From DASYSA01 sp036003885 (lineage in GTDB: Bacteria > Acidobacteriota > Blastocatellia > UBA7656): 7,630 bases of DNA. The notes under the pieces were generated by a model. The model did not search any database and was not told where the DNA came from. It saw only the letters and a program-made list of their open reading frames with translations. A program made the translations under genes and the position numbers. Location of the stretch: contig DASYSA010000393.1 of the NCBI GenBank assembly GCA_036003885.1, positions 1-7,630 of the forward strand, in the 5' to 3' direction. Shown here piece by piece: positions 1-5,568 of the stretch (its first letter is position 1; every line of letters starts with the position of its first letter).

Positions 1-369
1 CTGGATGCGAAAGAAGCGCTGCTCAAGAAGATGGCTGTGGAGACGGGCGCGAAGTATCCCGACGTCAAGATCTCCGTCGATGTGAAAGAAAATTACAAGA
101 ACATGAAAGAGGTCTTGAAAGACTATCCCCAGTTGACCGAATACGCTATGGAGGCGACGCGCAAGGCCGGGGTTACTCCGAAGCTAAAACCGATTCGGGG
201 CGGGACCGATGGATCGAATCTGACATTCAGAGGATTGCCCTGTCCGAACCTTTTCACCGGAGGCCACAACTTTCACGGCAAGCTCGAATTCAATTCCAGG
301 CGCGGTCTTGAAAAGACTACAGAGATGCTCGTCAATCTCATTCAACTGTTTGCGGAGAAATCAAAATAG
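1..369 (+). CDS. pepT: Peptidase T (tripeptide aminopeptidase), C-terminal part, cut by window edge
   Basis: This is the last 122 residues of a cytoplasmic M20-family zinc aminopeptidase that removes the N-terminal residue from tripeptides. The frame is open from base 1 and ends at TAG 367-369; the true start lies left of the window, so the first visible ATG (base 31) is internal. The segment PIRGGTDGSNLTFRGLPCPN followed by FTGGHNFHGK (about residues 64-93 of the fragment) is the signature C-terminal part of PepT. The His of GGHNFHG corresponds to the last metal ligand of the dinuclear site (His379 in the Salmonella enzyme, from family knowledge). The fragment ends a normal distance after this motif, so the C-terminus looks complete. 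The remaining metal ligands are outside the window. The gene converges on the toxin-antitoxin operon, with 80 nt between the stop codons, and I see no intrinsic terminator there. Confidence 0.93.
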   Translation: MDAKEALLKKMAVETGAKYPDVKISVDVKENYKNMKEVLKDYPQLTEYAMEATRKAGVTPKLKPIRGGTDGSNLTFRGLPCPNLFTGGHNFHGKLEFNSRRGLEKTTEMLVNLIQLFAEKSK

Positions 370-449
370 CTGCGAGCCGCGGTACGTCTTCAGCTTGATC
401 CAGGGGAATCCATCACGGGCTACTGCGAGAGCCTCCTCCATGTACTGAT

Positions 450-1094
450 TCAGCCCGCGTCGAGCTTGAGCGCAGCGGCAACTATCGGCTTAGCCCAGGT
501 CGGCGTCCGCTTGAGGTTGAGCGGGTTTAGAATCTTTCCCCTCTCCATATGCAACACCAGCATCGGATGTGGTGCCTTGCCGGCGGCCGGATCTGCTTCG
601 ACACTGTTGTCGTAAACACGCAACCCGGTGAGGCCAGGCAGGAGTTCGATCAGATTCAAGCGACTGTGCTCATAGCGTCGATGGATATGTTCGGTGGGGA
701 TGTCGTGCCCGCCGCGGCGAACTCTGGCCTGTACGCGATCGATATGAAGTTGCGGACTCGAGAGGCCCACGTACCAGACATAAATCTGGACGCCTCTCGA
801 TGCGGCTTCTGCAAGCAGGCGCGGAATTGTATTCGCTCCAAGCGTAGTTTCAAAAGCGTAATCAAGCCGTTCGTCTATAGCTCGTCTAAGCAGTCTCACC
901 CCCTCGCCCCAGGCCGCAATATTGGCCAGCACCTGTGAAAGCGCCGGGTCCGCGGCCATTAATCCTCGGGCAGCCTCATCGGGGTTGTAATAGTCGCCCC
1001 CCATCTCGCGAAACGCGGCGCCGGCGATGCTGCTCTTACCGGCGCCGTTCACGCCTGCAAGAACGTAAATGTGTGATTGCCGTGGGGAAGTCAT
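450..1094 (-). CDS. Zeta-toxin-like P-loop kinase (putative toxin of a type II TA pair)
   Basis: This is a 214-residue cytoplasmic P-loop NTPase of the zeta toxin / COG4185 'predicted ABC-type ATPase' type. A Walker A motif GVNGAGKSS sits at residues 14-22 right after a beta-strand (HIYVLAG). It is followed by YNPDEAARGL (36-45), FETTLG (81-86), RVRRGGHDIP (about 124-133), the R-rich RRYEHSRLNL stretch and VYDNS (about 160-164). These are the usual landmarks of the family; the Asp/Glu of NPDE and the arginines after GGH are the expected catalytic and phosphate-binding residues. Characterised zeta toxins phosphorylate UDP-N-acetylglucosamine and block wall synthesis; the substrate here is unknown. 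The ATG at 1094 puts Walker A at the normal distance from the N-terminus. The Shine-Dalgarno is poor (only GAG just before the ATG), so translation may depend on the upstream antitoxin gene, 47 nt away on the same strand. Function as a toxin is inferred from the pairing. Confidence 0.85.
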   Translation of the reverse strand: MTSPRQSHIYVLAGVNGAGKSSIAGAAFREMGGDYYNPDEAARGLMAADPALSQVLANIAAWGEGVRLLRRAIDERLDYAFETTLGANTIPRLLAEAASRGVQIYVWYVGLSSPQLHIDRVQARVRRGGHDIPTEHIHRRYEHSRLNLIELLPGLTGLRVYDNSVEADPAAGKAPHPMLVLHMERGKILNPLNLKRTPTWAKPIVAAALKLDAG

Positions 1095-1141
1095 CTCAAG
1101 AGCGCGAGCCGGCTGAGTGCGGCGATCATATCGACCAGTGT

Positions 1142-1492
1142 CTAGCGCTGCTTACGCGCAGCTTTGACGGCGGCGCGTCCGAGTTGGCCCGGCGAGGCAT
1201 CAAATGCGGCTTTCATGCCTCTTTTGGCTTTGGGCTTTTGCATGCGGGCCAGAAGAGCGTCGAACTCCGTAGCGAGGTTATCGAGTGTTCTGGAGCGCGC
1301 CTGGACGAGCGATTCGAACTCATCGTAGGAGACGAGCACCGCCTTTGGCTTATCGTGACGCGTAATCGTGACCGCCCCGCCCTGAGTGGCTCTGTCCAGA
1401 AGAGCGCTGAACTCATTCTTGGCTTTAGTGGCGGCGACGGTGGGAATCTCTACCAGATTGCCCTGGCTGTTTCTGAAGGTTCGCTTTAACAT
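1142..1492 (-). CDS. Phd/YefM-family antitoxin
   Basis: This 116-residue protein has an N-terminal Phd/YefM fold (about residues 12-65): IPTVAATKAKNEFSALLDRA, then GGAVTITRHDKPKAVLVSYD and EFESL. That pattern of helix, strand with R-x-x-K/P-x-AVLVS, and a terminal helix is typical of prevent-host-death antitoxins, which bind operator DNA as dimers. Residues 66-116 form a second, lysine/arginine-rich region (MQKPKAKRGMKAAFDAS, then AAVKAARKQR) that most likely wraps the toxin. The gene comes first in the pair, as is normal for TA operons, and the kinase gene follows after 47 nt. The ATG at 1492 is supported by a GAGGTG Shine-Dalgarno 4 nt upstream. Autorepression at the region 1493-1560 is expected from the family but no operator was proven. 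Pairing of a Phd antitoxin with a zeta-type kinase rather than with Doc or YoeB is notable; the classical zeta partner is epsilon, a different fold. Confidence 0.87.
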   Translation of the reverse strand: MLKRTFRNSQGNLVEIPTVAATKAKNEFSALLDRATQGGAVTITRHDKPKAVLVSYDEFESLVQARSRTLDNLATEFDALLARMQKPKAKRGMKAAFDASPGQLGRAAVKAARKQR

Positions 1493-1496
1493 CCAA

Positions 1497-1502
1497 CACC
1501 TC
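1497..1502 (-). promoter_or_regulatory. Ribosome binding site of the antitoxin gene
   Basis: The minus strand reads GAGGTG, then 4 nt, then ATG at 1492. It fixes the antitoxin start and contrasts with the weak site in front of the toxin, which fits higher antitoxin than toxin synthesis. Confidence 0.7.
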
Positions 1503-1517
1503 GTTAGTCCTTCTCGG

Positions 1518-1546
1518 AGATTAGATCAGTTTGTCACTTTTGTCTA
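1518..1546 (-). promoter_or_regulatory. Weak candidate promoter for the antitoxin-toxin operon
   Basis: On the minus strand TAGACA (1546-1541, 5 of 6 to the -35 consensus) is followed after 17 nt by TAATCT (1523-1518, only 3 of 6 to the -10 consensus but with the key first TA and last T). A transcript would start near 1511 and leave a leader of about 19 nt carrying the GAGGTG site. It overlaps the rightward promoter at 1531-1559, so binding of RNA polymerase or of the antitoxin here could affect both directions. Assigned by eye only. Confidence 0.3.
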
Positions 1547-1559
1547 TATTGGCTATTAT
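1531..1559 (+). promoter_or_regulatory. Sigma70-type promoter of the alpha/beta hydrolase gene
   Basis: TTGTCA (1531-1536, 5 of 6 to TTGACA) is separated by exactly 17 nt from TATTAT (1554-1559, 5 of 6 to TATAAT) inside a locally AT-rich stretch. The expected transcription start is near 1566, giving a leader of about 64 nt to the ATG at 1630. The longest open frame of the hydrolase begins with a TTG that is part of this -35 box, so that start cannot be used from this promoter. The site lies in the control region shared with the divergent TA operon. Confidence 0.6.
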
Positions 1560-1629
1560 CGTCTGGCGCAAGACGCTGCCCGCGAGATATCCAAACTCAC
1601 CCAGTCGTCGCGCCGTCTTATCTCCAACC

Positions 1630-2433
1630 ATGAGCAAATACTCTTTCGAGCGAGCGATGCCCTCATTGCCCAGGCTCTTGATCCTTCTATCGCTTGTCGT
1701 GTGCTGTTATGCGCTTGCCGGCCGATCCGCATCAGCGCAGACGTTCGACGCCAACGGAGTCAGACTCCATTACATCGTCGAAGGCAAAGGCCAGCCGGTC
1801 GTGCTCATTCACGGACTCCACTCGAGCATAAGGATGAACTGGCAGATGCCCGGCATCATCAATATGCTTTCGAAGAATTATCAGGTCATTGCTTTGGACT
1901 TACCCGGGCACGGAGAGTCTGACAAGCCGGCAAGCGGAGCGGCATATGGAACCGAGCTGGTCGAAGACGTTGTCAGGCTCCTGGATCACCTCCACATCAA
2001 GCGAGCTCACATTGTCGGCTATTCGATGGGAGGCATGATCGCGATGAAGTTCATGGCCAGGCATCAAGATCGCGTGCTCAGCGGGATAGTCGGCGGCATG
2101 GGATGGCTTCACGAAGGCAGCGCCTTGCAAAACGTCTGGGAGCGAATGCCCGAGCGACAAGGCGGCAGCGCTCCATCGGCCTGTGCGCGCAGTCTCGGCA
2201 AGCTGGCTTTGACCGAAGCGGAGTTGAGAGTGATCAATGTTCCGGTTGAAGTAATTGTCGGCGATCGCGATCCGACTAAACGGCTTTACGTCACGCCTCT
2301 CGAGCGGGTGCGAAAGGACTGGTCGGTTGTCGAGATCAAGGACGCCGGTCATTTGAATTGCATCATCAAGCCGCAGTTCAAAGAGGCTATCGCAGTGTGG
2401 CTCCGGGTCAGAGGTCAGAAGTCTGACTTCTGA
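1630..2433 (+). CDS. Exported alpha/beta hydrolase
   Basis: This is a 267-residue alpha/beta-hydrolase-fold enzyme; the class cleaves esters, amides or C-C bonds, and the substrate here is unknown. The N-terminus carries a signal peptide: a hydrophobic run LLILLSLVVCCYALA (about 16-30) and a likely cleavage after ASA at 36. The fold follows: VVLIHGLHSS with the oxyanion HG (61-62), VIALDLPGHGESDKP (87-100), nucleophile elbow GYSMGG with Ser132, GDRDP with the likely acid Asp214, and DAGH with His241. The cap between about 155 and 200 is short. I chose ATG 1630, which lies downstream of a strong promoter. ATG 1657 is equally possible and gives a more compact signal peptide beginning MPSLPRLLILL; neither has a good Shine-Dalgarno. 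The open frame extends back to a TTG at 1531, but that overlaps the -35 box. The last eight residues (VRGQKSDF) are encoded by a palindromic repeat. The gene converges on ppc, with stop codons 9 nt apart. Confidence 0.87.
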   Translation: MSKYSFERAMPSLPRLLILLSLVVCCYALAGRSASAQTFDANGVRLHYIVEGKGQPVVLIHGLHSSIRMNWQMPGIINMLSKNYQVIALDLPGHGESDKPASGAAYGTELVEDVVRLLDHLHIKRAHIVGYSMGGMIAMKFMARHQDRVLSGIVGGMGWLHEGSALQNVWERMPERQGGSAPSACARSLGKLALTEAELRVINVPVEVIVGDRDPTKRLYVTPLERVRKDWSVVEIKDAGHLNCIIKPQFKEAIAVWLRVRGQKSDF

Positions 2434-2442
2434 CCTCTGACC
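2406..2442. repeat. Perfect palindrome of tandem heptamers between convergent genes
   Basis: Arms 2406-2422 and 2426-2442 are perfect 17-nt inverted copies around a 3-nt centre. Each arm holds two tandem heptamers: GGTCAGA at 2406-2412 and 2413-2419, mirrored as TCTGACC at 2429-2435 and 2436-2442. It spans the last eight codons and stop of the hydrolase and ends exactly before the ppc stop codon (2443-2445). In RNA it would form a very stable hairpin from either strand and could limit read-through between the convergent genes. There is no T-tract on either side, so it is not a classical intrinsic terminator. The heptamer build suggests a dispersed repeat rather than a purpose-built terminator. 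Confidence 0.85.
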
Positions 2443-5277
2443 TCAACCCGTATTCCGCAGCCCGGCCGCTATGCCGTTGATCGTCGCCGCAAGCGCATAG
2501 TTCAACTCCTCGCTCTCTTCGCCGGCCCGCTTGCGGCGCAGCAACTCCACTTGAATCAAGCTCATCGGATCGACGTATGGATTGCGCAATCGTATCGAGC
2601 GCGCCAACACTTCATTCGTCTCAAGCAGCCTCGTCTGGCCGGTCACCAGCAACAGCATCGCCCGAGTGCGCTGAAACTCTTCGTCTATCATCTCAAAGAC
2701 TCGCTCCCGCAGCGCGATGTCGGATACCAGCTCCGCATACAAGCGCGCGATCGTAAGATCAGCCTTGGCCATTCCCATCTCGACGTTTCGAATCAAATCG
2801 CTGAAGAGCGGAAATCCCGCCATCATCTGCTTCAACAGCTCCTCGTTCCCAGTCGCGCGATTCGCGAACCGCTCCAGTGCAAAGCCGACCCCGAACCACG
2901 CCGGCAATACGTGTCTGCTCTGCATCCAGCCGAAGACCCATGGGATTGCCCGGAGATCCTCGATCTCGGTCGAGTCGCTGCGGCGGGCCGGACGTGAACC
3001 GATCTTCGCATGCTCGAGCTCGAGCACCGGCGTTGCCTCAAAAAAATATCGGACGATGTCAGCATTGCCGGCGATTCGCTCGCGATAATAGGTGAATGCA
3101 CATTGCGACATCGCCTCCATCGCTTCGCACCACTCTGCCTCCTCAGCCGGCAACCCGCCGAGTCCGCTCAACGCTTCCAGCGAGGCAGCGACCATCAACT
3201 CGAGGTTCCGTTCGGCCAGCACAGGATCTGAATACTTCCAGTTCATTACCTCGCCCTGCTCCGTGATTTTGATTTGACCTTCGAATGCGCCGGGCGGTTG
3301 CGAGGTGATCGCCCGATGAGTCGGTCCGCCGCCGCGTCCTACGGTCCCGCCGCGGCCGTGGAAGATTCGCAGTTCGACCCGGCAACCGCGCGCAACTTCA
3401 TGGAGAGCACGATGCGCTTTGTATATCTCCCAGGCGCTGGTCAGCATGCCTCCGTCCTTGTTCGAGTCGGAGTAGCCGAGCATCACTTCCTGGCGTCGGC
3501 CCCAGGAATCCAGGAGCGGCTGGTAACCGCTTGATGTCCACAAGCCGCGGCATATCTCAGGGCAGGCGCGCAGGTCTTCGATCGACTCGAACAACGGCAC
3601 CGGCATCAGCCCGGGATCGCCGTTGCCTGCGGCTACGCTCACTCCGCTCAGTTCGGCGAGCCACGCGAGGCCGAGAACGTCACTGCCAGATTGTGCGCCG
3701 CTGATAACGTAGCTGCGTATCGCCTCCGGCGGATAGCTGTGCTTCAACTCGGCGATCTTTCGCAGCGTATCGAGTAACATCAACGTTTCACGCGAAGGCG
3801 CCGATCCCGGTCCGGCAGACATCTCCTGCACTGCACGCTCATGCACTCGCGCGTGTTGCCGGATGTCGAGCGTGTGAAGATGAAACCCGAACGTTAGGAC
3901 CTGGCGCATCAACGGGTCGAGAAGGCGCCGCGCCAACCGTTCCCCCTTGTTCTCAGCGAGACTGTCGCGCATCAAATCGATGTCGCCGGCGAACTCGTCC
4001 GCCGAGCCATAGGCGTGCGGATGACGTGGATCATCCCGCGCACACACCAGCCTCCGAAGCATGAAGACCAGGTAACGCCGGTAGAGTTCGCCTTCTGCGC
4101 GCAGCTCGGCCTTCGCATCCTTGAAAGAGATCTCAGCGGCATATCGCGCAAGCGCCTCACGAAGAGCTGCGGAAACGTCGACTTGATGAGAAGAAGGGCC
4201 CAGCTGACGTAGCAGGTCTTCTACGACCAGGATGTAGTGGTCCAGTATCGTCTGCCGCGCCATCCTGAGCGCATCGTGAGTGAACTCTGGAGTCACGTTG
4301 GGATTGCCGTCGCGGTCGCCGCCTATCCAGGAACCGAACGAGATGACATTGGGCAGGTAGCTTGCCGTCGTCTCGATCCCGTACTCCTCGCGAAAGGCCG
4401 CGGCCATCTCTTCATACAGGACGGGCACGGTCGAGATGATAGAGTCGGCGTAGTAGTCGAGCCCCATCTTGATTTCGTCACGCAGGGTTGGTTGGCGGCG
4501 CCGCACCTCGTCGGCTTGCCACAATGCGGTGATCTCGGCGGCGATAGATTCGGCCCCCGCGGCCGCTTCTGTGTTTGTCAGAGGCAGGCGATCGAGGCGC
4601 TCGAGTTCGGTCGCGATGCGTTTCCGTTTGAACAGAACAGTGCGGCGGGCGACCTCAGTAGGGTGGGCGGTGAAGACCGGAATCACTTCAAGCCGAAGCA
4701 ACATGCCCAGCGCATCGCCGGCTGTGATGCTCGCGGCGCGCATTCGAGCCAGCGCGCTACGGAAGGACCCTGGCTGGGAAGGGGAGTCTGGGTACGCACG
4801 CTTCCAGCGTGCTCTGTCAGGCTCGCCGGCACGGGGCACGCTGGAAGCGTGCGTACCAAGGGAGTACCGGCGTGCGCGGCTAAGCTCGACTGCACGGCGG
4901 CGGCGCTTGCGGTGATTAGTCTCGGCGAGATTCGTCAACTCGAAGTAGATGGCGAATGCCTTCGTCATCTGATAGGCGTGTTTGATCGGCATATCTCCAA
5001 TAAGTTTTCGCACGCGCTCGATCAAGTCATCCTCACCGAGCCGGCCGGTTAGATTCTCCGACTCGGCCTGCATCTCGCGATGTTTGATGGCGAGGTGTCG
5101 AAGTTCTTCGACTGAGTTGTAGAGATCGAGTCCGGCCTGTTCTTTTAGGATCTCGCCGAGCAATCGCCCCAGGGAGCGCACATCGCGGCGCAGGGGGATT
5201 TCTTTGAGGTCACCTTCGCCTGCCAGTTCGCGGAGACGGGTTGCCTGATCATCAGTTTCCCAGAGATCGTCAGTCAT
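2443..5277 (-). CDS. ppc: Phosphoenolpyruvate carboxylase
   Basis: This 944-residue cytoplasmic enzyme makes oxaloacetate from PEP and bicarbonate, refilling the TCA cycle. All hallmark motifs are present: FTAHPTE with catalytic His205, FGSWIGGDRDGNP (about 314-326), LDIRQHA (about 470), GYSDSNKDGG (601-610), FHGRGGTVGRGGGP with His640 and the flexible glycine loop (639-652), QGEVMNWKY, NIGSRPARR-like IGSRPARR (about 759-766), and a normal C-terminus NGIAAGLRNTG whose Asn matches an allosteric aspartate-site residue in the E. coli enzyme. I chose the ATG at 5277 because GGAAG lies 7 nt upstream; an in-frame ATG at 5316 would add 13 residues but has no Shine-Dalgarno. The protein is longer than E. 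coli PPC (883). Part of the excess is an in-frame palindromic insert at residues about 141-163, between an arginine-rich segment (RKRRRRAVELSRA) and the usual SQPGSFRSAL before the first catalytic motif. The reading frame is otherwise intact, so the gene looks functional. Confidence 0.97.
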   Translation of the reverse strand: MTDDLWETDDQATRLRELAGEGDLKEIPLRRDVRSLGRLLGEILKEQAGLDLYNSVEELRHLAIKHREMQAESENLTGRLGEDDLIERVRKLIGDMPIKHAYQMTKAFAIYFELTNLAETNHRKRRRRAVELSRARRYSLGTHASSVPRAGEPDRARWKRAYPDSPSQPGSFRSALARMRAASITAGDALGMLLRLEVIPVFTAHPTEVARRTVLFKRKRIATELERLDRLPLTNTEAAAGAESIAAEITALWQADEVRRRQPTLRDEIKMGLDYYADSIISTVPVLYEEMAAAFREEYGIETTASYLPNVISFGSWIGGDRDGNPNVTPEFTHDALRMARQTILDHYILVVEDLLRQLGPSSHQVDVSAALREALARYAAEISFKDAKAELRAEGELYRRYLVFMLRRLVCARDDPRHPHAYGSADEFAGDIDLMRDSLAENKGERLARRLLDPLMRQVLTFGFHLHTLDIRQHARVHERAVQEMSAGPGSAPSRETLMLLDTLRKIAELKHSYPPEAIRSYVISGAQSGSDVLGLAWLAELSGVSVAAGNGDPGLMPVPLFESIEDLRACPEICRGLWTSSGYQPLLDSWGRRQEVMLGYSDSNKDGGMLTSAWEIYKAHRALHEVARGCRVELRIFHGRGGTVGRGGGPTHRAITSQPPGAFEGQIKITEQGEVMNWKYSDPVLAERNLELMVAASLEALSGLGGLPAEEAEWCEAMEAMSQCAFTYYRERIAGNADIVRYFFEATPVLELEHAKIGSRPARRSDSTEIEDLRAIPWVFGWMQSRHVLPAWFGVGFALERFANRATGNEELLKQMMAGFPLFSDLIRNVEMGMAKADLTIARLYAELVSDIALRERVFEMIDEEFQRTRAMLLLVTGQTRLLETNEVLARSIRLRNPYVDPMSLIQVELLRRKRAGEESEELNYALAATINGIAAGLRNTG
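4791..4857. repeat. Palindromic repeat element inserted in frame in ppc
   Basis: Two perfect 22-nt inverted arms, 4791-4812 (beginning GGTACGCACGCTTCC) and 4836-4857 (ending GGAAGCGTGCGTACC), enclose a 23-nt centre. The element is translated as part of ppc, giving residues 141-163 (beginning GTHASSVPRAGEP and ending RWKRAYP), a stretch without similarity to PPC as I know the family. It lies in a segment where PPCs normally run from the arginine-rich helix directly into the PGSF region, so it looks like an insertion in a tolerant surface loop. Reading all six frames, the only stop codon is one TGA in one minus-strand frame; both arms are open in every frame. Near-identical short repeats flank it (4779-4787 and 4858-4865). 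The sequence resembles a dispersed genomic repeat (REP-like or RPE-like); only this one copy is in the window. Confidence 0.88.
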
Positions 5278-5284
5278 TTTTCTT

Positions 5285-5289
5285 CTTCC
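5285..5289 (-). promoter_or_regulatory. Ribosome binding site deciding the ppc start
   Basis: The minus strand reads GGAAG, a 7-nt A-rich spacer and ATG at 5277. The alternative ATG at 5316 is preceded by CAGCCATTCATTC without any purine-rich site, so 5277 is preferred. Confidence 0.6.
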
Positions 5290-5557
5290 GAGTTGCGCCA
5301 GCGCATCACGATACATGAATGAATGGCTGACTCACGATGTAATAGTCTACGTTGGGTGGGTTCTTTAGCAAGTTAAGTGTTCAGCTGCGCAGGTATAGCC
5401 CCGTGTAATTCGTGGCTCCGCCCCTTCACGTGATTCCCATCGTTCATCTCGGATGAGCCGAAGCGTTTGCGCATTATTCCAGAGTGACTTATCGTTGACC
5501 GGCTGGGAACCAGCCCATCAAGGGCCGCGGACCTCAGCTCGAAAAACTAAGCCAATT

Positions 5558-5562
5558 GGAGG
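5558..5562 (+). promoter_or_regulatory. Ribosome binding site of the cupin gene
   Basis: GGAGG (within TTGGAGGGGTCAT) lies 6 nt before the ATG at 5569. It is a near-perfect Shine-Dalgarno and fixes the start. Confidence 0.8.
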
Positions 5563-5568
5563 GGTCAT

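Larger units (their letters stand above)
5278..5568. other. Divergent intergenic region between ppc and the cupin gene
   Basis: These 291 nt must hold the leftward promoter of ppc and the rightward promoter of the cupin/serine-hydrolase pair, but neither has a convincing -35/-10 match by eye. The best rightward candidate is TTGCGC (5467-5472), 17 nt, TATCGT (5490-5495), which is weak. A small perfect hairpin GGCTGG-GAA-CCAGCC lies at 5501-5515 in the probable cupin leader, without a T-run. I see no tRNA, riboswitch-like structure or additional gene here; the open frame starting at 5453 that runs into the cupin gene has no coding character. Confidence 0.5.

Noticed and set aside
935..1489. 184-codon plus-strand frame across the toxin and antitoxin genes
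   Set aside because: It covers both TA genes in antisense, is Arg/Ser-rich without a domain, and has no supported start.
2406..2442. Calling the palindrome an intrinsic terminator
   Set aside because: The stem is strong, but neither strand has a T-run after it and it overlaps coding sequence, so it is recorded as a repeat with possible termination effect.
4791..4857. Palindrome in ppc as a sign of a pseudogene or assembly error
   Set aside because: The frame stays open through it and all PPC motifs on both sides are intact, so an in-frame insertion is the simpler reading.
4237..5052. 271-codon open frame on the plus strand opposite ppc
   Set aside because: Antisense to well-conserved PPC sequence, no recognisable domain or ribosome site. 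It is kept open by codon bias and by the stop-free palindrome.
5501..5515. Hairpin GGCTGG-GAA-CCAGCC as a terminator or riboswitch
   Set aside because: Only 6 bp, no T-tract, no surrounding conserved architecture; within what chance allows in GC-rich DNA.
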